34,002 bases of DNA from Bacteroidaceae bacterium (lineage in GTDB: Bacteria; Bacteroidota; Bacteroidia; Bacteroidales; Bacteroidaceae): contig JAGAQY010000076.1 of NCBI GenBank assembly GCA_017622495.1, forward strand, positions 1 through 34,002, given 5' to 3'. Made by a program: the position numbers and the translations under genes. Below the pieces are notes generated by a model. The model saw only the letters and a list, made by a program, of their open reading frames with translations, had not been told where the DNA came from and made no database searches. Positions 25,747 through 33,528 of the stretch are shown one piece after another (within the stretch, counting starts at the first letter, position 1; each line of letters opens with the position of its first letter).

Positions 25747-26610
25747 TCATTCTATTACTGTCATTGTCATCACCACATCCTCTTTGGGGCGGTCGCCTTG
25801 TCCGGTAGCTACCTTCTGTATCTTTTCCACTACATCGAGTCCGCTCACCACCTCGCCGAATACGGTGTATTGGTTGTCGAGGAAGGGTGTGCCGCCCACT
25901 GTAGAGTAGTCCTTTATCTGTTCGGGGGTGAACGAGAATCCGGGTGTCTCCTTCAGTATCTTGTCGGTCTCGGCAGCCAGTTGTCTCTGGAGTTCGTTCA
26001 GGCCCTTCTGGTCGCCACGCTGATACATGGCCTGTATGCTGTCGCGATGCTGTGCGGCCAGTCCGTTGAATATCTGCTGTCCGCGCTGTCCGTCGAGCTG
26101 TGCAGCAAGCTGCTTCAGCTCATATTCAGTGTACTTCTTTCCCCATACGATGTAGAACTGTGAGCCTGATGAGCGTCGCTCGGGGTTCACCTGGTCGGCC
26201 TGTCGTGCAGCGCTCAGCACACCGCGCTTGTGGTAGTATTTGGGGTATACAAACTCGGCGGGGATGGTATACTCGGGACCTCCCATGCCCAGGTGCTTGC
26301 CTGCAGGTGCTCCCTTGGAATCGGGGTCGCCGCCCTGAATCATGAAGTCCTTGATGACGCGGTGAAACAGTGTGCTGTCATAGTAGCCCTCGCGAGCCAG
26401 CTTGAGGAAGTTGTCACGATGTTCGGGAGTCTCGTCGTAGAGTTTCACTACGATGTCTCCGTAGTTTGTACTGATGCGTACTTGTGGTGTTGTTGATTCC
26501 ATAATTGTATTTCTTTTATTTGATGGTACGATGGCAAAGCCTACACACACGACAGCCACAATGAGCAAGGTGGCCAGTGTATAGCGTGCTGCTTGATTTT
26601 TCTTTTTCAT
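25747..26610 (-). CDS. Membrane-anchored cyclophilin-type peptidyl-prolyl isomerase with insert
   Basis: A 287-residue cyclophilin. A transmembrane segment (about 11-28) puts the enzyme in the periplasm. Cyclophilin motifs FHRVIKDFMIQGGDPDSKG, GVLSAARQADQVN and GSQFYIVWG are intact, as is the late YTVFGEVVSGLDVVEKI. Between QFYIVWG and the late strand lies an insert of about 75 residues rich in Gln, Leu and charged residues (QLAAQLDGQRGQQIF, LNELQRQLAAETDKI), probably a helical arm and characteristic of Bacteroidetes members. An internal ATG at residue 37 (MESTTPQ) would remove the anchor; I prefer the upstream start because the hydrophobic segment is well formed. Confidence 0.88.
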   Translation of the reverse strand: MKKKNQAARYTLATLLIVAVVCVGFAIVPSNKRNTIMESTTPQVRISTNYGDIVVKLYDETPEHRDNFLKLAREGYYDSTLFHRVIKDFMIQGGDPDSKGAPAGKHLGMGGPEYTIPAEFVYPKYYHKRGVLSAARQADQVNPERRSSGSQFYIVWGKKYTEYELKQLAAQLDGQRGQQIFNGLAAQHRDSIQAMYQRGDQKGLNELQRQLAAETDKILKETPGFSFTPEQIKDYSTVGGTPFLDNQYTVFGEVVSGLDVVEKIQKVATGQGDRPKEDVVMTMTVIE

Positions 26611-26631
26611 ATTTGTATCGTTATAACTTAC

Positions 26632-27405
26632 TTATTCATTTTCTACCAGGCGGAAGTCGTCAGAGTCGGCCAGTGAGGGGAACTTGTCGCGGTAGTGGCG
26701 TAGCTCGTCCATCTTCACTTCGTATGTGACAACCTGCTCGGTGTGGTCGTCGCACCGTGCGGCTACATAGCCGAAGAAGTCGATGGCTGCCGTGCCTCCG
26801 TCATATACACACATCGGGTCGGTGCCTACGCGGTTTACACCGATGACTACGGCCTGGTTCTCGATGGCACGTGCCCGTAGCAGCACGTCCCACGCCATGC
26901 GGCGCTTGTCGGGCCAGTTGGCTACATATAGCGCCACGTCGTAGTCGTCGAGGTTGCGTCCGAAGACGGGGAATCGCAGGTCGTAGCATACTTGCATGAA
27001 GAATCGTACACCGCGAAACGTCACGATGACACGCTCCTGGCCAGCCTCGTAGTGCTTGTCTTCGCCTGAGTAGCTGAAGAGGTGGCGCTTGTCATAGTGG
27101 GTCACGTGGCCGTCGGGCTCCACGAAGTACATGCGGTTCTTGTATCCGCCGTCGGGGGCTATGGTAGCTACGCTGCCCACGATGGCTGCATCGGCCTTGG
27201 CCGCCATGCTGCGCATCCACTGCAGCGAAGGGCCCTCCATGGGTTCGGCTATGCGGTGGGGCTCCATGCAAAAGCCAGTGGTGAACATCTCGGGCAATAC
27301 GTATACGTCGGCTCCGCCGTTGCTTGTGATCAGTTCCTCGGCGTGGCGCAGGTTCTCTGTCGTGTCGCACCAGGCGAGGTTCATTTGTACGAGGGAAATT
27401 TTCAT
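26632..27405 (-). CDS. Nitrilase-superfamily amidase, omega-amidase-like
   Basis: A 257-residue carbon-nitrogen hydrolase. The Glu-Lys-Cys triad is visible: Glu39 in VYVLPEMFTTGF, Lys106 in HYDKRHLF and Cys140 in QVCYDLRFPVF. The sequence is closest in pattern to YafV/Nit2-type omega-amidases, which hydrolyse alpha-ketoglutaramate and similar amides; the exact substrate is not proved. The open frame extends 61 codons further upstream, but that stretch is the antisense of tRNA-Ser (RQGFEPWEQ is a typical tRNA-antisense artefact), so ATG 27405 is the start. It is the first gene of a four-gene minus-strand run ending in ftcD. Confidence 0.9.
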   Translation of the reverse strand: MKISLVQMNLAWCDTTENLRHAEELITSNGGADVYVLPEMFTTGFCMEPHRIAEPMEGPSLQWMRSMAAKADAAIVGSVATIAPDGGYKNRMYFVEPDGHVTHYDKRHLFSYSGEDKHYEAGQERVIVTFRGVRFFMQVCYDLRFPVFGRNLDDYDVALYVANWPDKRRMAWDVLLRARAIENQAVVIGVNRVGTDPMCVYDGGTAAIDFFGYVAARCDDHTEQVVTYEVKMDELRHYRDKFPSLADSDDFRLVENE

Positions 27406-27467
27406 TGTTTCATTAAAAAAACTGACATCTGTGATGCCATATAAAAAAAATATTGTACCTTCGCGGC

Positions 27468-27554
27468 GGAAAGATGCCGGAGTGGTCGATCGGGCCGCAC
27501 TCGAAATGCGGTGAACGGGCAACTGTTCCCAGGGTTCGAATCCCTGTCTTTCCG
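27468..27554 (+). tRNA. tRNA-Ser (anticodon CGA)
   Basis: An 87-nt class II tRNA. The acceptor arm GGAAAGA pairs with TCTTTCC, the anticodon stem is CCGCA/TGCGG with loop CTCGAAA giving anticodon CGA for codon UCG, a long variable arm follows, and the T arm reads CAGGGTTCGAATCCCTG. CCA is not encoded. A -7-like TACCTTCG at 27456-27463 lies four bases before the mature 5' end. Confidence 0.95.
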
Positions 27555-27572
27555 CTTTCTTATATAAATAGG

Positions 27573-27602
27573 TATAGAGGCGCAGCATGCTGCGCCTCTA
27601 TA
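27573..27602. terminator. Bidirectional terminator after tRNA-Ser
   Basis: A perfect palindrome at 27573-27602, with half-site TAGAGGCGCAGCA, followed on the plus strand by TTTTTC. It separates tRNA-Ser from the convergent aminopeptidase gene and probably serves both. Confidence 0.85.
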
Positions 27603-27606
27603 TTTT

Positions 27607-28908
27607 TCATTTCAGGTTGTAGAATGTGGTGAATGCCTTGCATACATACTCCTGGTCGGCTACGGCTGCAGTCTCACGCACCGAGTGCATGCCCCACATG
27701 GGATTGCCCATATCTACGCCGCGCATCGGGAGCTGCGAGGTGAGTATGTTGCCCAGTGTAGAGCCACCGGCCATGTCAGAGTGGTTCACGAAGTACTGGA
27801 AGGGCACTTCGGCCAGGCGACATATCTCGGCAAATACGGCTGCCGACTCGGCGTCGGTCACATATTTCTGGTTGGCATTGATCTTGATTACAGGTCCGCC
27901 GCCCATCACCGGATGGTTGGTGGGGTCATGCTTGCCGGGATAGTTGGGGTGCAGGGCATGCGCCATATCGGCCGATATCATGAACGAGTGCTCCAGGGCA
28001 CGGTACAGTCCGTCGGTGCCGCAGCCATCGTTGGTCACCACGCGCTCCAGCAGGTTGCGCAGTACGGGCGATGCTGCACCCTGCTTGGTGCCGCTGCCTG
28101 TCTCCTCGTTGTCAAATACGGCCAGCACCTGTGTCATGGGTGTGGCGTTGCTGTGGAGTAGGGCATAGAGGCCTGCGTGCACCATGGCCAGGTCGTCGAG
28201 GCGGCCACAGGAGATAAACTCCTCGTGCAGTCCCACCAGTTCGGCCTTCTGTGTGTCGTAGAGCGAGAGGTCAAAGTCGAGGATGTCGGTCACCGCTACC
28301 CCCAGTTCCTCTGCTATCACCTTTACCAAGAGGTTGTCGGCCTCGAGCTTCTCGTTGATGATGCCTATCACGGGCAGCATGTCGGTCTGCTTGCTCAGCT
28401 TGTTGCCCTCGTTTACCTGGCGGTTAAAGTGGATGGCGATGTGAGGTATCACCAGCAGGGGGCGCTCAATCTTGAGTCGGCGCACCTCGGGCTTCAGCGG
28501 GTTGGCGCTGCGCAGGAGTACACGTCCGGCCAGCGACAGGGGGCGGTCAAACCACGTATACAGTATCGGTCCGCCATACACCTCGGTATTGAGCTTCACG
28601 GCGCCACCCTCGGTGTACATCTCTGCTGCGGGCTTTACACGGAAGCCGGGCGAGTCGCTATGTGCGCAGATGAGTTTGAATCCAGCCTCCGACGGGTGTG
28701 CTGTACCCATCCTGAAGGCAAAGACAGCCGAGTTGTTCTTTGTTACGAAATATCCCTTGCCGGGCACCAGCATGGGAAAGGGCTTGCCAGCGTCGAGGTG
28801 AGTGAAGCCCGCAGCACGCAGCTGCTCCTCCACATATCCTGCGGCAAGGAAGTTGACGGGCGATGCATCGAGCAGGGCCATCAGTTGTTGTGCGATATTA
28901 TTCATCAT
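27607..28908 (-). CDS. M18 family aminopeptidase
   Basis: A 433-residue metallo-aminopeptidase of the aspartyl aminopeptidase (M18) family, which removes N-terminal acidic or other residues from peptides in the cytoplasm using two metal ions. Recognisable segments are ICAHSDSPGFRVKP (metal-binding His), AVFDNEETGSGTKQGAAS (metal ligand and catalytic Glu region), SADMAHALHPNYPGKHDP and the late VNHSDMAGGSTLGNI with GMHSVRETAA. The length is normal. Two adjacent ATG codons (28908 and 28905) leave a one-residue doubt about the start. Its own promoter is visible 25 bp upstream, and the terminator at 27573-27602 follows directly. Confidence 0.93.
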   Translation of the reverse strand: MMNNIAQQLMALLDASPVNFLAAGYVEEQLRAAGFTHLDAGKPFPMLVPGKGYFVTKNNSAVFAFRMGTAHPSEAGFKLICAHSDSPGFRVKPAAEMYTEGGAVKLNTEVYGGPILYTWFDRPLSLAGRVLLRSANPLKPEVRRLKIERPLLVIPHIAIHFNRQVNEGNKLSKQTDMLPVIGIINEKLEADNLLVKVIAEELGVAVTDILDFDLSLYDTQKAELVGLHEEFISCGRLDDLAMVHAGLYALLHSNATPMTQVLAVFDNEETGSGTKQGAASPVLRNLLERVVTNDGCGTDGLYRALEHSFMISADMAHALHPNYPGKHDPTNHPVMGGGPVIKINANQKYVTDAESAAVFAEICRLAEVPFQYFVNHSDMAGGSTLGNILTSQLPMRGVDMGNPMWGMHSVRETAAVADQEYVCKAFTTFYNLK

Positions 28909-28932
28909 ATATTCTTATTCTTTTATACACTG

Positions 28933-28964
28933 CGAAGATAGTACTTTTTCTTCTAAAACACAAA
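28933..28964 (-). promoter_or_regulatory. Promoter of the M18 aminopeptidase gene
   Basis: On the minus strand TTTG (28964-28961), a 20-nt spacer and TATCTTCG (28940-28933) match the Bacteroidetes consensus with one change (C for T). The predicted start leaves a leader of about 20 nt. Confidence 0.8.
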
Positions 28965-29001
28965 TTGCCGTAAATAGTCCATGAATTTTCCTTGAAAAAG
29001 C

Positions 29002-29115
29002 AGAAGAGGGGATAGTCGCCTATGCCCTCTTCTTGGTTAATCATGTATGAAAAAATTATCTCTTGGCGTTCTCACGCCTCGAGTAAGGCGGGATGAAGGG
29101 ATAGTCACCTATGCC
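29002..29115. repeat. Duplicated GGGATAGTCRCCTATGCC motif with a hairpin
   Basis: The 18-mer occurs at 29009-29026 and 29098-29115 with one substitution. The first copy sits in a hairpin with arms AGAAGAGGG (29002-29010) and CCCTCTTCT (29025-29033). A small GGCG-TTCTCA-CGCC hairpin lies between the copies. Read on the minus strand, both copies spell GIGDYP. The 390-bp stretch 28909-29299 otherwise holds the M18 promoter and a terminator, and no convincing gene. Confidence 0.6.
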
Positions 29116-29237
29116 TAATCCCTGATCAATGTTAAAAACACAAAAAATGATGTTAATATTCGTATCTATACTATTCCTATTTCTATCTAAGCTCTGGGTC
29201 AGTAGGTTTTACTAATCAGGGCTATCGGGAAGGGATG

Positions 29238-29269
29238 ACCCGACTGCCGATAGGGAGTGGCAGTCGGGT
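29238..29269 (-). terminator. Terminator hairpin after the fimbrillin operon
   Basis: CCCGACTGCC (29239-29248) pairs with GGCAGTCGGG (29259-29268), extended by one A-T pair, around a 10-nt loop. It is about 30 bp past the stop codon of the minus-strand fimbrillin-SGNH gene. Confidence 0.75.
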
Positions 29270-29299
29270 GCATCTCCTTTTTCTTGAGTCAATTGGAGT

Positions 29300-31276
29300 T
29301 TATTTTCCGAAGATTTCTTTAAGTTTTTCTATATATATGTTCGCTATCATCTTGTTCAGCTTGCCATGAGGATCACTTCCTGGGTGAACGCCATCGGGAC
29401 AATATCCTACGAATAGATTATTATACATTTCAGGGCCGCCATATGTTTGAGTGTATAGTTCTGCTGTTTCAGCATCTAAGCCTGTGTGTTCATATACATT
29501 TACAATAGGCAATTTATCTTCATTTATCTTCGTGTTGTTTATAGCCGCTACAGCCTCGTTTGTCTTTGTATAGATTGCGTCTTGGTCTTCAGGGTTGAGT
29601 GATCTTGAGGCATAATGGTTACCTATAATGATTTGGACGTTTTCATTAGCTTTTTTAATTTCTTCTATTATATAATTCATAGCCGCGATATATGAGATTT
29701 TATCCCCATCGCCCATACTAGAACAAAAGGTTCTATAGCCTGAGAAAAGTTCATATTCCGTACCGTTTATCAGTGATTCTAACCAAGGTAGGGCTTCCCT
29801 TGTAGAGGCAGTGCCATTAGCCCCAATAGCTTCTTGTACCATAAATGCAGCATCGTTGTATCCATGGTCAATTATTATTACATCGCATTGTGTCTTACCC
29901 GAAGTACCATTAATATGTGGTAGTATTAACTCTTCATAGGAGTATTGTTGGAGCCTTGCTATATGACCTGGAATGGCTGCCAAATATTGATTACGAGTTT
30001 CTTCGTTTGCATCATATTGATTCCACCAATTTCCTTGCATATTTTCAGGATATTTTTCCCATGCTAAATTTGTTAATATTGTGTTGAATTTACTTTCAAT
30101 TTCTGCTTTTGTCGCTGAGAGGGCATAGAGCATTCCATCTCGCATTGGTTGGAAATCAATAACTTGTGGACTTGTCCAAGCAGCAGCGGGTAAAGTGTTG
30201 TACTTGTTGAAGAAGTGTACAACCGAGCCCGCTACTGCATTATTTACAATTTCACAGCCTGTAGCTTGTGCAATCAATTCTGGATATGAAGGGGCATAAT
30301 TAGGAAAACCTGCAGGAATCGATGTGCCTATCCATAGAATCTTCTTGTCAGCGAAGATGCCCTCTACCGACTCATTGTCTTCAATCCAGTCTTTAACGAC
30401 AATGATAGAGGTGTTCTCGATAGTAGTGCCACTAATGAGGATATTCATGATATACTTTTTCCCTCCTTCGAAACTTGCATTGTCCCCCAGATTTATCGGG
30501 CAGGTCAGCGTCTTGTCCACGCCGTTGACCTTTATGCTTACATTGAGTTTGGCATCACCAGTGGTGCTTGTAGGAGTGTAGGGGTAGAATATGGCTTCGG
30601 CAGCTCTCTCTTTCGAGTCGTAGAGGAACATCTCGATGTCTCCATAGCTGAGTGAACTATTGACATAGTTCATGTCCTTGTAGCTGTATCCGCCCTGCAC
30701 ACATGCGTTTGTAAGTGTAATAGAGTTGACTGTGCCTGTAAGTCCTTCTGCAAACCTATAGTTTACATAAAGCTTTGACAGCAGGTGGCGGAACTCAATG
30801 TTGATAGAGTGTCCATTGATGGTGATGCCGTCTCCCGTCTGTGCACCCAGCAGGTCGCTGGCTTTAACATTCGCATCGGTTGTCTGGTTGGTGTTTACCT
30901 TGATGGTCATCGGGTTTATGGGGTCTATAGCGGTACCATCAGGGATGGTCATTGCCTTTATCTCAGCGTTGGGGTGATTGGTTTCGCTGCCTTTCCACAA
31001 GAGGAGTGTTCCGTTTGGAGCATTGTATGTGTTGCTACCCTCTTCACGCTCCATTTCTACAAGAGAATAATCATAACTACCACCTCCCTGATAGATGTCC
31101 ATGACGAATTTATCGGGCAGGTTTGAATTGTCGTATCCTGCTCTTGTCTTCTCAGATACTTGTGAAGTGACGGTGATAGGGGTTGCATAGTCGTTAGAGG
31201 TCAATCGCTCTTCGCATGCTGTGATTAGTGCAGTGGCTGACACTGCAAGAATCTGAATAAATTTCTTTGTGTTCAT
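29300..31276 (-). CDS. Fimbrillin-like lipoprotein fused to an SGNH-type hydrolase
   Basis: A 658-residue lipoprotein with lipobox ALITAC (Cys21). Residues about 25-305 resemble the fimbrillin/Mfa-like fold (EFRHLLSKLYVNYRF, AEAIFYPYTPTS, GGKKYIMNILISGT, VVKDWIEDN). Residues 311-658 look like an SGNH/GDSL hydrolase: ILWIGTSIPAG carries the likely nucleophile Ser319 in a GTS variant of GDS, DHGYND holds the block III Asn474, and PDGVHP holds Asp628 and His631. Such enzymes remove acyl or acetyl groups from carbohydrates, but the substrate is unknown. The fusion point coincides with a base-composition change: 29401-29460 has 20 G/C of 60 and 30841-30900 has 32 of 60. It follows a fimbrillin-like gene by 54 bp and probably shares its transcript. 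Confidence 0.82.
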   Translation of the reverse strand: MNTKKFIQILAVSATALITACEERLTSNDYATPITVTSQVSEKTRAGYDNSNLPDKFVMDIYQGGGSYDYSLVEMEREEGSNTYNAPNGTLLLWKGSETNHPNAEIKAMTIPDGTAIDPINPMTIKVNTNQTTDANVKASDLLGAQTGDGITINGHSINIEFRHLLSKLYVNYRFAEGLTGTVNSITLTNACVQGGYSYKDMNYVNSSLSYGDIEMFLYDSKERAAEAIFYPYTPTSTTGDAKLNVSIKVNGVDKTLTCPINLGDNASFEGGKKYIMNILISGTTIENTSIIVVKDWIEDNESVEGIFADKKILWIGTSIPAGFPNYAPSYPELIAQATGCEIVNNAVAGSVVHFFNKYNTLPAAAWTSPQVIDFQPMRDGMLYALSATKAEIESKFNTILTNLAWEKYPENMQGNWWNQYDANEETRNQYLAAIPGHIARLQQYSYEELILPHINGTSGKTQCDVIIIDHGYNDAAFMVQEAIGANGTASTREALPWLESLINGTEYELFSGYRTFCSSMGDGDKISYIAAMNYIIEEIKKANENVQIIIGNHYASRSLNPEDQDAIYTKTNEAVAAINNTKINEDKLPIVNVYEHTGLDAETAELYTQTYGGPEMYNNLFVGYCPDGVHPGSDPHGKLNKMIANIYIEKLKEIFGK

Positions 31277-31330
31277 ATATGTTATGTATTGTTTACTAAG
31301 TGATGTCGTGTACTAATAATATTAAATGTA

Positions 31331-32470
31331 TTACATGGTCTCGCTCTCGCCGAGGTCTTCGTTCTCCCACTCCTTGATGGATACTGACTCAATAGTAATA
31401 CCATAGATGGCATCGTCAAGATAGATATGGAAGGTGTAGAGGTCGCCTGCTATCCAGTTGTATGACTTTGTGACTTGATAGAATTTGTCTGCAGTGATGT
31501 GGTCTAATTCCGAAGTCAGGTACTGCACCTTTTTTTCGCCAGTGACAATGTCGTTGGCCTCGATGGTGAACTGGATGGTCTTTCCTACAAGGCTATTTCC
31601 ATCGCCTAGTGGTAATACGTGGGCGTAGAGGTCTATATACTCATTATGTGAGCGCTCTGCGATAGAGAAACCCTCATCGTTGGCGGCTGCTACTGTTATT
31701 GACGAATGGGTAGTAGCTCCATACGTAGCCCCATTAGAACCTACAGATACGCTGCTGCTTGTGAGCGCTTGATTGTTGGCTACATGCATAGATGCGCTAT
31801 AGATTTTGACTGCTGAAGGGCGCAAGTTGTGTATGCGGAAACGCACAGGTGCGGTCAGGTGCTTGAACTTGAGGTGTGCGGTGCCGCCCTCGAGCACATA
31901 GGTGTCATACATATACATATAGTCGCTCAAGTGGGCGAGCGAGTTGGCGGCCTGCTGTGTGAATGTGTTGGGCATCTCCATTTGCATGGCGAATGGGGAG
32001 GTCGTCACAGAGCTGTTTTTGCCATTTACCGCAATCAGTGTGTATCCATCGTATGTATTGAGCGGGTTGGCATAGCGCTCCACGGTCTCAAATTCGGCCC
32101 AATGGCTGTCGTTGGCTTTGGTCGAGTGCTTCAAGATGGTGATGTCTGAGTAGTTTTGTCCCTCTGTGCTTGTGAGCGGCGTGCCTTGAGCATCGAGGAA
32201 GGCCATCTTCATCTCATAGGTGGGGTTGCTCTTGTCGGTATAGTCCCAGCCAAACACCAAATGTCGCTTCCCGTCATTACCTGTGATTTCATCCGTCCAT
32301 GATGCACGTGTAGCCTCTTCCTCAGTGTCAGTACTGCCACCAAAAATGAATTGGTAGCCCTCGGTAGGCTGCTCGGGGGTATCGGGTACCTCTGGTGTGA
32401 TGTCATTGCCGTCGCAACTCACCATCGATGACAGCAGCAATGCGCTCAATAAAATATGGTTTACTTTCAT
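31331..32470 (-). CDS. Fimbrillin-like lipoprotein
   Basis: About 379 residues from MKVNHILLSALLLSSMVSC, with the lipobox Cys at residue 19. The longer frame start (32527) would put 19 non-hydrophobic residues before the signal peptide, so ATG 32470 is chosen. After a Pro/Thr/Glu-rich linker, the body has the fimbrillin look: ATRASWTDEITGNDGKRHLVFGWDYTD, AHLKFKHLTAPVRFRIHNL, IDLYAHVLPLGDGNSLVGKTIQFTIEAND and a late KSYNWIAGDLYTFHIYLDD. These proteins are usually pilus subunits or pilus-associated tips exported as lipoproteins. It lies between a small peptide gene (35 bp upstream) and the fimbrillin-SGNH gene. Confidence 0.8.
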   Translation of the reverse strand: MKVNHILLSALLLSSMVSCDGNDITPEVPDTPEQPTEGYQFIFGGSTDTEEEATRASWTDEITGNDGKRHLVFGWDYTDKSNPTYEMKMAFLDAQGTPLTSTEGQNYSDITILKHSTKANDSHWAEFETVERYANPLNTYDGYTLIAVNGKNSSVTTSPFAMQMEMPNTFTQQAANSLAHLSDYMYMYDTYVLEGGTAHLKFKHLTAPVRFRIHNLRPSAVKIYSASMHVANNQALTSSSVSVGSNGATYGATTHSSITVAAANDEGFSIAERSHNEYIDLYAHVLPLGDGNSLVGKTIQFTIEANDIVTGEKKVQYLTSELDHITADKFYQVTKSYNWIAGDLYTFHIYLDDAIYGITIESVSIKEWENEDLGESETM

Positions 32471-32505
32471 CTTTAAATATGACTTAATGATTAACAGCTG
32501 TGTTA

Positions 32506-32799
32506 CTACTTCCATAGGTTGCCCCATTCGCCACGGTGGCGGTTGCTCTCGCCGTTTTCGTCGCGTTCACCGAACTCGTGGTCGCCCTCAGTGTCGCTAC
32601 CCTCACCGCTCATGGCAAGCATCTCTATGGGTTCCATCTCTATTATTTCACATGTAGGCTTGATGTATTTTTCCCGAGCGAAAGCCTTCTTGTGCTCTTG
32701 GTCGTCTCTACGACCCTCTTTTAAGTTTTCTTGATGTCCGTTTTTTGTAAGACCGTCTTCTTTAGGCAATGATTCTTGCGGATTAATGTCCCCTTTCAT
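32506..32799 (-). CDS. Small acidic peptide of the KYIKP...WGxLW type, long form
   Basis: A 97-residue protein related to the 67-residue product at 15965-16168. The shared core is EKYIKPTCEIIEMEP, then a Met-rich MLAMS, an acidic Gly/Asp/Glu-rich stretch and the end RGEWGNLWK. This copy has an extra hydrophilic N-terminus of about 43 residues (MKGDINPQESLPKEDG...) and stops right after the Trp motif. No signal peptide or membrane segment is seen. It is the first gene of the fimbrillin operon, preceded by a strong hairpin leader. Function unknown; the pairing with surface loci at both ends of the window is the main clue. Confidence 0.75.
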   Translation of the reverse strand: MKGDINPQESLPKEDGLTKNGHQENLKEGRRDDQEHKKAFAREKYIKPTCEIIEMEPIEMLAMSGEGSDTEGDHEFGERDENGESNRHRGEWGNLWK

Positions 32800-32801
32800 T
32801 G

Positions 32802-32970
32802 TATTTCTACGCGCTCCTCAGCCCTATGGAGCCATTATAAAGTTGGTGAAAGGCATATAAAAGAGAAGTGTGAGCCTGTTAACTTTCTTATCCTAAAAGT
32901 TGGCTCTGGACTGCCATGAAAGTTGATAAGAAAAAAACAGCTCACACCTTCGGTCGTATACGTAGAAATA
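32802..32970 (-). promoter_or_regulatory. Hairpin-rich leader upstream of the fimbrillin operon
   Basis: A long imperfect stem joins 32868-32880 with 32936-32947 (GTGTGAGC/GCTCACAC plus TGTT/AACA with one bulge) and 32884-32892 with 32925-32933 (TTTCTTATC/GATAAGAAA). An outer pair TATTTCTACG (32802-32811) and CGTAGAAATA (32961-32970) encloses it. On the minus strand the hairpin is followed by the T-rich TTCTCTTTTATATG, so it could terminate or attenuate transcription before the peptide gene. Upstream -7-like boxes TAATTTTG (33101-33094) and TACTTTTG (33154-33147) lack good -33 partners. Confidence 0.5.
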
Positions 32971-33302
32971 TATATACAACACCAAAGGAGAACGCTTTCC
33001 CTATTCCAACTTTCAAGATGAATTGTCCAGATTCACTTTTATGGAATAAAGCTAAACGCTTTCTTTAATATGTCTGTTGCAACTGCAACGGCGCAAAATT
33101 ACGAAAACTTTAGCAATAAGCGTTCTTGTGAACTGTTATTTTTTTGCAAAAGTACGATATTTTTTGTTTTTAGAAGAGATTGTAAACTTTTTTTCATGGC
33201 AAGTGCCTAAAATTGAAAGATGTGAAGAACAAATAGGGGTGAAACTTTGACTAAACTCTGCAGATGATATTGATCACTTCTTATTAGTATCTTTCCCTGA
33301 AT

Positions 33303-33322
33303 AGGTTGTCCGGCTGTCCTTG
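33303..33322. repeat. 20-bp inverted partner of 376-395
   Basis: AGGTTGTCCGGCTGTCCTTG is the exact reverse complement of 376-395. Related GCTGTCCTTGGGTTGTCC follows at about 33371-33389. The surrounding 32976-33528 holds no convincing gene. Confidence 0.7.
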
Positions 33323-33528
33323 TCGGCTCTAATGCGCTGTGCTTTACGCTTTTGATGGGGACAGCCTTGGCTGTCCTTGGGTTGTCCTTGCATGTTGTTC
33401 TTGATTTCCATAATCTATTGTAAATTTCGCACAGTCGCAGTAGCTTGTCAATCGGCGCACTTGCAAAAAAATAGCAGGGTTTAGTTTGCGTATATAGAGA
33501 CAAGAGATTATCCCTGTTTCGTGGCTCA

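Noticed and set aside
27406..27588. N-terminal extension of the nitrilase-family gene
   Set aside because: It is the antisense reading of tRNA-Ser and its promoter; the amidase family starts at the MKISLVQMN position.
28898..29044. 48-codon minus-strand frame starting MINQEEGIGDYP
   Set aside because: It overlaps the promoter and start of the aminopeptidase gene; not listed as a gene, only reported as a motif duplication.
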